Assembly: GCF_014138625.1 (NCBI RefSeq)
Contig: NZ_JACJHY010000035.1
Span: forward strand, 1-64,000
Source: Aminobacter ciceronei
Lineage (GTDB): Bacteria > Pseudomonadota > Alphaproteobacteria > Rhizobiales > Rhizobiaceae
Direction: 5' to 3'
DNA length: 64,000 nt
A program made the translations under genes and the position numbers. Below are positions 36,901 to 45,976 of this stretch, piece by piece. Each line of letters begins with the position of its first letter. Position 1 is the stretch's first letter. Below the pieces are notes generated by a model. That model was not told where the DNA came from and ran no database searches. It saw nothing but the letters and a program-made list of their open reading frames with translations.

Positions 36901-37881
36901 TCAGTTGCTCCGGCGTTCGAGTGCCGGCATGACCAGCTCGAGTGCGTCGGTCGAAATGCCGCCCGAATAGCCGGCTGGTAGCGTTTCGATGATGGCGGGA
37001 TCATCGATGCCATCGGAGAAGCCGCCGCCGTGATAAGGGCCGAACAGGTAGACGTTGGTGCCGGCACTTTCCATCCGGTCGAGGAAGCGGTCCGGCCAGC
37101 CCCACAGCCACGGTGCGAAGTTGATCGGTACGCCAAGTGTCGTGCCGCGGCAGTCTTCCGGCACGTAGCCGCTCCAGCCGAGCCCCGCGTAGCGTAGCAG
37201 GCAGCGGGTCAGCGACTTTTTGCTGAGGGTCCGCATGTCGGGCAGGGCGGCCTTGACCGCCTGCAACGGCCTGTCGCCACCAACGATGGTCAGGGCGGCC
37301 TGGCGTTCCCTGGGCAGGGCCGACAGGAAGGCCGCCAATGCCTCACCCTCCTTGGCGTCGTTGCTTTTGACGTTGATGTGGAAGCGCCGATCGGGGAACC
37401 GCTCCATCACTTCGTCGAGCGATGGCATCAGGCCGACACCCTGGCCACGAAAGGGATACGTCTTGCCACCGTCGGCGGTGTAGCCATAGCCGACATCGAG
37501 CTTCTTGAGATCCGCCATCGAATGGCTGCGCGTCTCGCCGTTGCCTTCGGTGCGGCAATCTACGGTCCAGTCGTGGAAGACCGCGAACTTGCCGTCGGTG
37601 GTGGGGTGCACGTCGAGTTCCAGCACGTCGGCGCCACGCCTGAAGGCTGCGTCCATCGAACGTACGGTGTTTTCGAGATAGTCGTGCCGAGGCGGAAGCA
37701 TGCGCTCGGCAGTGCAGGTGTCCTTGGTCAGTCCGGTACGATCATATTCCTGCGCCAGCCCGCGATGGGCCAGCACCACGGGCTTTCCGGCGGCTCGGTC
37801 CGAGAGCAGCGACGTGTTGTTGAGATAGACGGCTCCAGCGGCCGTAACGACCAGAAGCAAGATAATATTGCGCTTGCGCAT
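36901..37881 (-). CDS. Glycerophosphodiester phosphodiesterase family protein
   Basis: A 326-aa GDPD-fold enzyme with an N-terminal membrane/signal segment (RNIILLLVVTAAGAVYLNNT) so it is periplasmic, anchored or exported. Active-site pieces: VLAHRGLAQ (catalytic His), ENTVRSMDAAFRRGADVLEL with ELDVHPTTDG (metal-binding Glu/Asp) and AVFHDWTVDC (second His). It would cleave glycerophosphodiesters to glycerol-3-phosphate and an alcohol. Five cysteines in the mature part are unusual for the family. No ugp transporter nearby. Confidence 0.92.
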   Translation of the reverse strand: MRKRNIILLLVVTAAGAVYLNNTSLLSDRAAGKPVVLAHRGLAQEYDRTGLTKDTCTAERMLPPRHDYLENTVRSMDAAFRRGADVLELDVHPTTDGKFAVFHDWTVDCRTEGNGETRSHSMADLKKLDVGYGYTADGGKTYPFRGQGVGLMPSLDEVMERFPDRRFHINVKSNDAKEGEALAAFLSALPRERQAALTIVGGDRPLQAVKAALPDMRTLSKKSLTRCLLRYAGLGWSGYVPEDCRGTTLGVPINFAPWLWGWPDRFLDRMESAGTNVYLFGPYHGGGFSDGIDDPAIIETLPAGYSGGISTDALELVMPALERRSN

Positions 37882-38138
37882 GCCAGGTTGTCCCTCCGTT
37901 GCCCCGACCGAGACAATGATACAGAGGAGCGAGCAGGCATTTTCACGGTGGAAATGCGCAAATTGAAGACTATTTCAAGAATTCATCGGGAGTTGCGGCC
38001 TTGGATGTGCCGAGATCGAAGATTACAAGCAGGAAGAATGTCGCTGATTCTTGCGCAGGTCAGGCCTAGTCAAATCGAGACGGGGGCGGGGGCGAAGAGC
38101 ACCGGTCTCCGCCCCTTGTCCTGTTCAGCTTAACGCGC

Positions 38139-39395
38139 CTAGGCCTTGTAGACCACTTGCCTGACGTCGATATACTCGGCGCGGAAGCCTGCCTCGCAAT
38201 AATGGAGATAAAACTCCCAGAGCTTCTTGAAGCGATCGTCGAAGCCGAGCGGCACGATGCGCTCCCAGGACGACCAGAAGCGGGTGCGCCATTCGGCGAG
38301 GGTACGGGCATAATCCTGCGGAAAGACGCGCTCGCGCAGATAGTCGAGGCCGTGCTCGGTGCCGAGCGACTTGAGCAGCGTCGGCGTCGGCAGCATGCCG
38401 CCGGGAAAGACGTAGCGCTGGATGAAATCCGGCCGCTTCCGGTACACGGGATAGGCCGCCTCATTGATGGTGATGATCTGCAGGCCCGCCGTGCCGCCCG
38501 AGGGCAGGCACTGCTTCATCTTGGCAAAGAAGGCCGGCCAGTATTTTTCGCCGACGGCCTCGAACATCTCGATCGATGCGATGCGGTCGTAGCGGCCGGT
38601 CTCGTCGCGATAATCCTGCAGCTTGAGCTCGACCTTGTCGGCAAGCCCGGCATTGTGGATGCGCTTCTGGGCAAAGTCGAACTGCTCGCGGCTGATCGTG
38701 AGCCCGGTCACCTTGCAGCCGATCTCGCGCGCCGCAAACTCGGCGAAGCCGCCCCAGCCGCAGCCGATCTCCAGCACATGGTCATTCGGGCCGATACCGG
38801 TGTCGCGCGCCAGCGCCCGGTACTTTTCGGTCTGCGCGCCGGCAAGATCATTGGCGCCGGTGGCAAAAAGCCCCGACGAGTATGTCATGCTCGGGTCGAG
38901 CCACTGGCTGTAAAAGGCGTTGCCGAGGTCGTAGTGCGCGGAAATGTTCTTCTTCGAGCCGGTGCGGGTGTTGTCGTTCAACCAGTGACGAATGCGCTGG
39001 ATGGTGGTCAGCAGCCAGTTGGCGCCGCCGGCGACACCTTCGCCGGCTTCGCTGTTGATCACGAACAGCTCTAGGAAGCTGGTCACGTCGGGGCTGTCCC
39101 AGTCGCCGTCGATGTAGGATTCCGCGACCCCGATCGTGCCGCCGCTGAAGGCGCGCGATGGCAGCTTCCAATTGTGCAGGACAATCTCCGCCTCGGGTCC
39201 GGGTGCCTTGCCGCCGACCAGGATGCTGCGTCCGTCAGGCATCTTCACCTTGAGCGAACCGCGCGGCAGGTGCAGTGCTGCAGACAGCGTCATGCGCACG
39301 CGCGCCGGCAAACCTCTGGCAAAGTCCGCGACATTGCCCTCGTGAAGCTTTGTCACGCCCTGATTCGTGAAACCGTCCGAGTTCCGCTGGGCCAT
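38139..39395 (-). CDS. cfa: Cyclopropane-fatty-acyl-phospholipid synthase family methyltransferase
   Basis: A 418-aa SAM-dependent enzyme of the Cfa family, which adds a methylene to double bonds of membrane lipids. N-terminal lipid-binding region (about 30-110), then KKNISAHYDLGNAFYSQWLD (family signature), SAM motif LEIGCGWGGFAEFAAREIGC (about 190-209), SIEMFEAVGEKYWPAFFAKM, and near the C terminus YLHYCEAGFRAEYIDVRQVV. The ATG at 39393-39395 is chosen because no family residues precede it. Rhizobia often have two such genes; this one has no lipid-gene neighbours. Confidence 0.92.
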   Translation of the reverse strand: MAQRNSDGFTNQGVTKLHEGNVADFARGLPARVRMTLSAALHLPRGSLKVKMPDGRSILVGGKAPGPEAEIVLHNWKLPSRAFSGGTIGVAESYIDGDWDSPDVTSFLELFVINSEAGEGVAGGANWLLTTIQRIRHWLNDNTRTGSKKNISAHYDLGNAFYSQWLDPSMTYSSGLFATGANDLAGAQTEKYRALARDTGIGPNDHVLEIGCGWGGFAEFAAREIGCKVTGLTISREQFDFAQKRIHNAGLADKVELKLQDYRDETGRYDRIASIEMFEAVGEKYWPAFFAKMKQCLPSGGTAGLQIITINEAAYPVYRKRPDFIQRYVFPGGMLPTPTLLKSLGTEHGLDYLRERVFPQDYARTLAEWRTRFWSSWERIVPLGFDDRFKKLWEFYLHYCEAGFRAEYIDVRQVVYKA

Positions 39396-39767
39396 CTCGA
39401 CGTCCCAATGTTGCTGCCCGGTTCGGCGTGTCGGGCGCGTTGCTCCAAGCCAGTGCACCGCTCACTCATCTGATCGGGGACGCGCCGCCGGACGCATCTC
39501 CGGTCAGCTCGCGATCGACTTGGCGTGGACCCGCCAAGACTTCTGCGCGCTGCGGTGAATCTGTCGTGATCTTCACCGTCAAAATCTCCAACTTCAAGTG
39601 ACATCTGGCAAGCGCTGATATGCCAGAGGGGAGCCCTCCGGGATTGCCCTGATGCAATCCCGTGCAGCGTCGATTTCCTTTGTTATTAGAGTGCGCTAAT
39701 GCTCTAAGGTGAGCCGACGGCGCATATCGTTTCCCAGGCTGCTGCGCCGCTCAGGGGAGGACATCAA
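39396..39767. other. Gene-free spacer with an inverted repeat
   Basis: A 372-bp spacer between cfa and a small membrane gene. It should hold both promoters. TTAGAG-N10-CTCTAA (39686-39707) is an inverted repeat that could be an operator for either gene. I see no protein-coding frame with support. Confidence 0.45.
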
Positions 39768-39896
39768 ATTCGCTACGTCATCGCGATCATGTGCGTCGCC
39801 TTGTTCCTGATCTGGGACATGCTCTACAACCATGGCGACGCGACCGCCAAAGCCGTGCGCGAAGTGCATCGCATCGTCAGGATGGTCACGGACTGA
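39768..39896 (+). CDS. Small single-pass membrane protein, apparent ATT start
   Basis: A 42-aa protein reading (I)RYVIAIMCVALFLIWDMLYN followed by HGDATAKAVREVHRIVRMVTD: one membrane helix and a basic amphipathic tail. It resembles small membrane proteins common in rhizobia that begin MRY/MKY and share the FLIWDMLYN core. There is no ATG, GTG or TTG where the homologue start is expected; instead an ATT at 39768 lies 7 nt after GGGGAGG. The nearest ATG (39789) would cut the helix. Function unknown. A sequencing error could also explain the ATT. Confidence 0.6.
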   Translation: MRYVIAIMCVALFLIWDMLYNHGDATAKAVREVHRIVRMVTD

Positions 39897-39997
39897 CGGA
39901 TCTGCTGCCCGATCTCTGCTGCTGCCTTTTGCCCGATTGACGCGGGCCGAAAGCCGACCCAAAAGGCGCCAGCGAAAGCAGCAGAAGGAGTCGCGGC

Positions 39998-40285
39998 TTG
40001 ATCCGGCACATCGTGTTTTTCAGTGCGCGGCAGAAACAGGACGTCGAGATGATCCGCGAGGAATTGTCGGCGCTTGGCAGCATTCCGCACTCGACGGTCT
40101 TCGAAGTGACGGTCAACACCAAGGTCGACTGGTATTCCGACGAGATCGACATCGTCGTCTATGCCGAGTTTGCCGACCAGGCAGCGCTGGACGCGTACAA
40201 GGCAGATCCGATCTATGACCGGACGACGCAGCGCGTGCGTCCGATGCGCGAACTGCGTTTTTCGGCGGACGTGGTTGCCGCATAA
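39998..40285 (+). CDS. Dabb (stress-responsive alpha/beta barrel) domain protein
   Basis: A 95-aa ferredoxin-like barrel (MIRHIVFFSARQKQDVEMIR; HSTVFEVTVNTKVDWYSDEI; VYAEFADQAALDAYKADPIY) matching the Dabb fold, which usually dimerises. Start is TTG 39998 with AAGGAG 7 nt upstream. Function unknown. It is followed by a terminator shared with mucR on the other strand. Confidence 0.88.
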   Translation: MIRHIVFFSARQKQDVEMIREELSALGSIPHSTVFEVTVNTKVDWYSDEIDIVVYAEFADQAALDAYKADPIYDRTTQRVRPMRELRFSADVVAA

Positions 40286-40296
40286 AAGCCGCGCAA

Positions 40297-40330
40297 CAAA
40301 AAACGCGCTCCGGGAAGCCCGAAGCGCGTA
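40297..40330 (-). terminator. Terminator of mucR
   Basis: On the minus strand ACGCGCT, an inner TCGGGCTTCCCGG hairpin, AGCGCGT, then a T-run (TTTTTTG). Arms 40303-40309 and 40323-40329. Lies 17 bp past the mucR stop. Confidence 0.85.
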
Positions 40331-40346
40331 ACTGAATCTCAGGAAA

Positions 40347-40808
40347 TTATGCCTTTTTGGCGCGGCCGCGTGTCTTGGCAGGTGCTGCCGCTGCCTTCGA
40401 GGACGCGGCAGCTGCCTTTCGTCCGAGGCCCAGCGACCTTGCGAGCTGAGAGCGCGCGGCGGCATAGTTCGGCGCGACCATCGGATAATCGGCCGGCAGG
40501 CCCCACTTGGCGCGATATTCTTCGGGTGTCAGCCCGAAATGAACCGAGAGATGGCGCTTGAGCGACTTGAACTTCTTTCCGTCCTCCAGGCAGACGATGT
40601 AGTCGGGGTGAACCGAGCGCTTCGGGTTCACCGCCGGCTGCTGGGCTTCGACAGGTTCTTCGGCGGGCTGATCGAGCGACAGGATCGAGGCGTTGATGCT
40701 GGCGATCAACTCTGGCAGGCCAGTTGCAGGAACCTTGTTGTTCTCTACATAGGCGCTGACGATATGGGCAGTCAGTCCTAGGATGTCGATCTTGCTATCA
40801 CTCGTCAT
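40347..40808 (-). CDS. mucR: MucR/Ros family zinc-finger transcriptional regulator
   Basis: A 153-aa regulator of the Ros/MucR family, which in rhizobia and Brucella controls exopolysaccharide, motility, cell cycle and virulence genes and acts as an H-NS-like silencer. The N-terminal oligomerisation region comes first (IDILGLTAHIVSAYVENNKV), then the prokaryotic zinc finger IVCLEDGKKFKSLKRHLSVH (C, D, H and following H as ligands), FGLTPEEYRAKWGLPADYPM, and a basic Ala/Lys tail. Own transcription unit with an AT-rich upstream region suited to autoregulation. Confidence 0.95.
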   Translation of the reverse strand: MTSDSKIDILGLTAHIVSAYVENNKVPATGLPELIASINASILSLDQPAEEPVEAQQPAVNPKRSVHPDYIVCLEDGKKFKSLKRHLSVHFGLTPEEYRAKWGLPADYPMVAPNYAAARSQLARSLGLGRKAAAASSKAAAAPAKTRGRAKKA

Positions 40809-40918
40809 CGGCCGTCTCTCCGGGCAGTATTAAAAGCAAAATATGAGTCTAACCATTTGCTGAGCCGTATATCGGTGCAAATGGTGTCGGACGGCAAGCA
40901 AAATAATCTCACAAATTG

Positions 40919-40955
40919 AAGACCCCGGCCAGCGAATGCTGGCCGGGGTCTTTAA
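40919..40955 (-). terminator. Terminator of rne
   Basis: A perfect 13-bp stem GACCCCGGCCAGC, loop of 4, GCTGGCCGGGGTC (40921-40950), followed on the minus strand by TTCAATTTG. Nineteen bp past the rne stop. Confidence 0.88.
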
Positions 40956-40973
40956 TGTCGGAAAAATCGAAGA

Positions 40974-43844
40974 TTAGAAAAAGCCCTTGCGCTGCCACCA
41001 GCCGCCTTTTTTCGGCTTGGCTTCGCCAGCGGCAGCTTCTTCGGTCTCGACGACCGAGGTGACGACAGGCGTCGCAGGCGCGATTGCAGCCGCGGCAGGG
41101 GGTTCAGTGCTGGGGGCTTCGGAGACGACCTCATCCTCGGCTGGGGCTGCGGCAGCCTTGCGACGTGGCGCACGCGGCTTTGCCGCCTTCTTTCCGGGCT
41201 TCGTTTCAGCTTCCGGCGCTGCAGCCTCGGCAACGACTTCGGCGGCGGGCGCTTCAGCGGCTGCTGCTTCGGCCTCAGCCTTCTTGGCCTTTGCCGAGCG
41301 GCGCGGCGCCTTCTTCGGCTTGGCTTCGATGACGGCCTCCGGCTCTTCAGCGGCAACCTCGACCACCGCCACTTCCGCCGTCACGACTTCGCTGGCAACG
41401 GTTTCGGCAGCGGCGCCTTCGTCGCCTGCGACCTGTTCGCTGCCTTCCGCCGACTGCTCGTCGTCTTCCTTGCGGTTACGCTTACCGCCACGCTTGCCGC
41501 GACGGCGCTTCTTGGCGGCGGCATCTTCGGCAGCGCTTGCGTCGACAGCGGCGATTTCACCGGCTTCCTCGGACACAACGGCTTCAGCGGCGACGTCCTC
41601 TTCGCCATCTTCGGCTTCGTTGGCCTCGCCAGCGACGACGGCACCTTCCTGAGGAGCGCCATGCTCGCGGTCACGGTCGCGGCCGCCACGGCGACGCCGG
41701 CGCTTGCGCCGCTTGCGGTCGTGCTGCTCGCCGCCTTCGGCCGCAGCCGGCTGCGGCGCGCGGGCGGGCTGCGCCTCGACGACGACGGTCTCTGCTTCCT
41801 CTTCGACGATCTCGTCTTCGATTTCCTCTGGCTCTTCATAGGCCGGAGCTGCGACGGGCAGGGCGAAGTTTGCCGGCTTCTCGGCAATGGCACCGCGGAA
41901 GATGGCGTGGTTCTGCGAACCGACGCTGTCATCGGCCTCGAGTGTGACGGTCACACCGAAGCGGTTTTCGAGATCGACCAGCGTCGAGCGCTTGTGGTTG
42001 AGCACGTAGAGCGCGGTCGCAACCGGCGTCTTGACCGTGATGTGGCTGCGCGAGTCCTTGAGCAGGAACTCTTCGATCGCGCGCACGACCTGGAGTGCCA
42101 CCGACGAGTCCGAACGGACATGACCGGTTCCGCCGCAATGCGGGCAGGGCTTCATCGTCGATTCCAGCACGCTGGCGCGGATGCGCTGGCGCGACATCTC
42201 CATCAGGCCGAAATGCGAGATGCGGCCGACCTGGATGCGGGCGCGGTCGTTCTTCAGGCAGTCCTTGAGCTTCTTTTCGACCGCACGGTTGTTGCGGTTC
42301 TCCTCCATGTCGATGAAGTCGATGACGATCAGGCCGGCGAGATCGCGCAGCCTGAGCTGGCGCGCGACTTCCTCGGCGGCTTCAAGGTTGGTGTGAAGGG
42401 CGGTTTCCTCGATCGAGTGCTCCTTGGTGGAGCGCCCGGAGTTGACGTCGATGGCAACCAGCGCTTCGGTCTGGTTGATGATGATGTAGCCGCCCGACTT
42501 CAGCGTCACCTGCGGCTGGACCATACGTTCGAGCTGCGATTCGATGCCGCTGCGTACGAAGATCGGCGTGATGTCGCGGTAAGGCTGGACGACCTTGGCA
42601 TGGCTGGGCATCAGCATGCGCATGAAGTCCTTGGCCTCTCGATAGCCGTCTTCGCCGGCGACCAGAACCTCGTCGATGTCCTTGTTGTAGAGGTCGCGCA
42701 CCGATCGCTTGATCAGGCTGCCCTCCTCATAGACCAGTGCCGGGGCCGTCGACTGCAGCGTCAGGCTGCGGACGTTCTCCCACAGGCGCATCAGGTACTC
42801 GTAGTCGCGCTTGATCTCGGCCTTGGTGCGGCTTTCACCTGCGGTGCGCAGGATGACGCCCATGCCCTTCGGCACTTCGAGATCGGCAACGACCTCCTTC
42901 AAACGCTTGCGGTCCTGGGCGTTGGTGATCTTGCGCGAAATGCCGCCGCCGCGTGCCGTGTTGGGCATCAGCACCGAGTAGCGACCGGCGAGCGACAGGT
43001 AGGTCGTGAGAGCAGCGCCCTTGTTGCCGCGCTCTTCCTTGACCACCTGGACCAGCAGGATCTGGCGGCGCTTGATGACTTCCTGGATCTTGTAGTGGCG
43101 GCGAACCGGCTTGCGGCGGTTGCGCACCTCTTCGAGTGCGTCTTCGGCGCCGACCGATTCGATCTCGTGATCGTCGTGATGGGTCGAATGCACTTCCTCG
43201 ATCACGCCGCCGTTTTCGTTTTCGGTGACCGTCGGCTCAGGTGCCCGCTCGGACACGACGTCGGCATCGACCGATGCGGCGATCGACGTCGGTTCGCGCT
43301 CGTCGGAACCGCCATTGCCTTCATCGCTGGACGTCTCTGTGGCGTGCTCGTCACCAGTGGCGTCCGAAGCATCGCTTGCGGCGATCGAATCGCCATCGTC
43401 CTCGGAAGACGCGCTGTCGTCGTCGCCCGAACCCTCCGGCTTGTTCTCGTCGTTGCGGTCACGGTTCTTGCCGCCGCGGCGCCTGCGGCGGCCACGGTTA
43501 CGATCCTGGCTCTTGCTCTCGTCGCCGTCGTTGTTTTCGTCGTCCTCGTCCTCGGCTTCTTCCGCCTCGGCGCGCAGCAGCGCCTGCCGATCGGCAACCG
43601 GGATCTGGTAATAGTCGGGATGGATTTCGCTGAAGGCGAGGAAGCCGTGACGGTTTCCGCCATACTCGACAAAGGCAGCCTGGAGAGACGGCTCAACCCG
43701 CGTTACGCGGGCGAGGTAGATGTTTCCTTTGAGCTGCTTCTTGTCCTGTGATTCGAAATCAAATTCTTCAATACGGTTACCGCGAACAACGACAACCCGT
43801 GTTTCCTCCGGGTGGGAGGCGTCTATCAGCATCTTGTTGGGCAT
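40974..43844 (-). CDS. rne: Ribonuclease E/G
   Basis: A 956-aa RNase E, the endonuclease for mRNA decay and rRNA/tRNA processing. N-terminal S1 region split by a long acidic/arginine insertion (about residues 85-255, with GRRRRRGGKNRDRNDENK), as in other alphaproteobacteria. Catalytic DNase I-like region: ALVAIDVNSGRSTKEHSIEE and LIVIDFIDMEENRNNRAVEK (metal-binding Asp). The zinc-link is CPHCGGTGHVRSD. The C-terminal half (about 660-940) is a disordered Ala/Glu/Lys scaffold with RKRRKRRRRRGGRDRDRE-like RNA-binding stretches and ends KKGGWWQRKGFF, a conserved tip. The 650-bp upstream gap probably holds a long leader used for autoregulation. Confidence 0.96.
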   Translation of the reverse strand: MPNKMLIDASHPEETRVVVVRGNRIEEFDFESQDKKQLKGNIYLARVTRVEPSLQAAFVEYGGNRHGFLAFSEIHPDYYQIPVADRQALLRAEAEEAEDEDDENNDGDESKSQDRNRGRRRRRGGKNRDRNDENKPEGSGDDDSASSEDDGDSIAASDASDATGDEHATETSSDEGNGGSDEREPTSIAASVDADVVSERAPEPTVTENENGGVIEEVHSTHHDDHEIESVGAEDALEEVRNRRKPVRRHYKIQEVIKRRQILLVQVVKEERGNKGAALTTYLSLAGRYSVLMPNTARGGGISRKITNAQDRKRLKEVVADLEVPKGMGVILRTAGESRTKAEIKRDYEYLMRLWENVRSLTLQSTAPALVYEEGSLIKRSVRDLYNKDIDEVLVAGEDGYREAKDFMRMLMPSHAKVVQPYRDITPIFVRSGIESQLERMVQPQVTLKSGGYIIINQTEALVAIDVNSGRSTKEHSIEETALHTNLEAAEEVARQLRLRDLAGLIVIDFIDMEENRNNRAVEKKLKDCLKNDRARIQVGRISHFGLMEMSRQRIRASVLESTMKPCPHCGGTGHVRSDSSVALQVVRAIEEFLLKDSRSHITVKTPVATALYVLNHKRSTLVDLENRFGVTVTLEADDSVGSQNHAIFRGAIAEKPANFALPVAAPAYEEPEEIEDEIVEEEAETVVVEAQPARAPQPAAAEGGEQHDRKRRKRRRRRGGRDRDREHGAPQEGAVVAGEANEAEDGEEDVAAEAVVSEEAGEIAAVDASAAEDAAAKKRRRGKRGGKRNRKEDDEQSAEGSEQVAGDEGAAAETVASEVVTAEVAVVEVAAEEPEAVIEAKPKKAPRRSAKAKKAEAEAAAAEAPAAEVVAEAAAPEAETKPGKKAAKPRAPRRKAAAAPAEDEVVSEAPSTEPPAAAAIAPATPVVTSVVETEEAAAGEAKPKKGGWWQRKGFF

Positions 43845-44493
43845 TATTTGTCCTCCCGGCAGCCGTCAGCTGCGGCCTGCGGGAACTCGTCCGCCGCCGT
43901 GGGGTCGCTGAAATGGGGGTGCCGGATGATTTTGCGCCCGCCGGTCGCAGCCAAAACGCCATGGCGGTGCCGCCCGCTGCCGTGATGGCGCGGTTACCTG
44001 CGGACCAGTCCATGATTGCGTCTGTGGCCAATGCGTGACCTTGCGGAACCTTGTTTCAAATCGAAGCCCGGGAATCCGGACCAGCTACTTTGCTCTTACA
44101 GAGCCGGCGCGGAACGGTGCCCGGGCCGTTTTTCCAACGCAGTCGCTACCCCGCCACGGGCCGCGCCTGCGAATCTCGTCGCGATCACTGAAACTGTCTC
44201 TGTTGCGAGCCGGGCCATCGCTCGTCGCGTGGTTCCCTAGCGGAAGGCGCTGGGGGCGCGGGCCCTGGATTGCAGTGATCCAATGTCGCTTTTATGATTT
44301 GGCGAGACTGAGCGCAACCCTGATTTCCGATGCCGGCAAAGGCGGATGCGGCGACGTCGGGGGGAGCATTCCGACAAAGACTCGGTTAACCTTCTCTGGT
44401 TACCACTCGTTAATCGAGGGGCCGCCTGTTCGGCCTGCGAATGGTAACGGCGTGCAATGACTGTACGCCTGCTTTTGGAGCGGCAAGACTGAG
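43845..44493. other. Long divergent intergenic region between rne and amiC
   Basis: About 650 bp without a supported gene. A plus-strand frame 44035-44460 has unlikely composition (rich in Arg, Pro, Ser) and no domain. The region must hold the promoters of rne and amiC; a long rne leader (as in enteric bacteria, where it drives autoregulation) is the most likely content. AT-richer segments occur near 44285-44305 and 44385-44415. Confidence 0.45.
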
Positions 44494-45759
44494 ATGGGGC
44501 CTGCGGCATTGACTGGCAAGAGCTTCCCGTTCGGGGGCACTCAGCCCGGCGGCGCGGTTCGCCGCATCGTGTTCGCGGCTTTGGCGTTCCTCACCATCTT
44601 TGCCGGCATCTTTTGCCAGCCGGTAATCGCCGCCGACACGATCAGGACGCTCGACTACAAGATGGCGGGTGACGCGACTCATATGCGCATCGTCATGAAT
44701 TTCGACAAGGAACCCGAACCGAAGTGGTTCTTGCTGCGTAGCCCGCATCGACTTGTCGTTGATCTTCCTGGTGCGACGCTCGCGATCGACGCCAGGGACT
44801 TGAAGCCGCGCGGTCTCATCAAAAGCGTGCGTTATGGCGCCGCGGGCGAGGGCGCCTCGCGGTTGATCGTGACCTCGAAGGGGCCGTTCAACGTCGAGAA
44901 GGTCGACATTCTCAAGAATGAAGACGGATCGGGTTATCGCCTGGTTGCCGACATCGCCGCCGCCTCGGAGCGCGAGTTCGATGCCGCGCTGGCCATCCAG
45001 GCTGAAACGACAGGTTCGACGACACCCAAGACCGACAGGCTCGGCAAGATCGCGCATCGCGGCGACCGCCCGTTCACCATCGTGCTCGATCCTGGCCACG
45101 GCGGCATCGACGGTGGCGCCGAAGGCCTGAATGGCACTGTCGAGAAGACGGTCACGCTCGCCTTCGCCAAGGAGCTGCAGGCCAAGCTCGCCGCCAACAA
45201 GGCCTACAAGGTCGTCCTGACCCGCGAAGGTGACGAGTTTCTCCGCCTCGACGACCGTGTTCGCATCGCGCGTCAGCAGGAAGCCGACCTGTTCATTTCG
45301 ATCCATGCCGACACGATCCGGCTCAAGGGTATCCGAGGTGCCACCGTCTACACCGTCTCGGACAAGGCCTCCGACGCCGACGCGCAGGCACTGGCTGATC
45401 GCGAAAACCTCTCAGACCAACTGGCTGGCGTCGATGTCGCCGAAGAAGACCACGCGGTATCCGACATTCTTGTCGATCTGATCCGGCGCGAGACGCATGG
45501 CTTTTCGACGCGTTTCGCGCGCTCGCTGGTCGGTGAGTTGTCGCCGACGGTCGGCATGATCAACAACCCGCATCGTTCGGCCGGCTTCCGGGTGCTGAAG
45601 GCGCCTGATGTGCCGTCGGTCCTCGTCGAGCTCGGCTATCTCTCCAATCCGCAGGACGAAGAGCAACTGCGCAGCGCCGACTGGCGCGAGAAGGCCGCGA
45701 CGAGCATTTCCAAGGCGGTGGCAGCCTTTGTTGCCGAGCGCGGCGCAACCGGCGGCTGA
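44494..45759 (+). CDS. amiC: N-acetylmuramoyl-L-alanine amidase (AmiC type)
   Basis: A 421-aa periplasmic amidase that splits peptidoglycan stem peptides during daughter-cell separation. Signal sequence RRIVFAALAFLTIFAGIFCQ, cleavage near AIAA. An AMIN domain (about 50-150; HRLVVDLPGATLAIDARDLK) targets it to the septum. The Amidase_3 domain (about 190-415) shows zinc and catalytic motifs LDPGHGGIDGGAEG, FISIHADTIRLKG, NPHRSAGFRVL and VLVELGYLSNPQDE. Divergent from rne and 217 bp upstream of the PBP1A gene: a conserved rhizobial gene order. Confidence 0.95.
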   Translation: MGPAALTGKSFPFGGTQPGGAVRRIVFAALAFLTIFAGIFCQPVIAADTIRTLDYKMAGDATHMRIVMNFDKEPEPKWFLLRSPHRLVVDLPGATLAIDARDLKPRGLIKSVRYGAAGEGASRLIVTSKGPFNVEKVDILKNEDGSGYRLVADIAAASEREFDAALAIQAETTGSTTPKTDRLGKIAHRGDRPFTIVLDPGHGGIDGGAEGLNGTVEKTVTLAFAKELQAKLAANKAYKVVLTREGDEFLRLDDRVRIARQQEADLFISIHADTIRLKGIRGATVYTVSDKASDADAQALADRENLSDQLAGVDVAEEDHAVSDILVDLIRRETHGFSTRFARSLVGELSPTVGMINNPHRSAGFRVLKAPDVPSVLVELGYLSNPQDEEQLRSADWREKAATSISKAVAAFVAERGATGG

Positions 45760-45976
45760 GTCGACTTGCCTGGCATGCTTGCTGGCATTGCCGGCAAGCG
45801 GCGGAACGGGCATTTCTAGTGTTTTCGGCCAGAATATTTGGCGCTTGCGGGCTGTTGCCGTATTTTGTCCACAACCGCGCGACATGGGTGGCCGTTAGCG
45901 GATCGGGACAGTACCTGCGGCTTGCGATGATGGCGGGTTGGTTTAGGGAATCCCCGGACCTTGTACTGGAGCGGGC

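Noticed and set aside
41661-43751. A 696-codon plus-strand frame opposite rne
   Set aside because: It runs against the catalytic and S1 coding parts of RNase E and reads as low-complexity Val/Asp/Leu sequence; typical antisense shadow at third-position GC.
44035-44460. A 141-codon plus-strand frame in the rne-amiC gap
   Set aside because: Arg/Pro/Ser-rich, no ribosome site at the start, no domain, and it ends beside the amiC start region; treated as non-coding.
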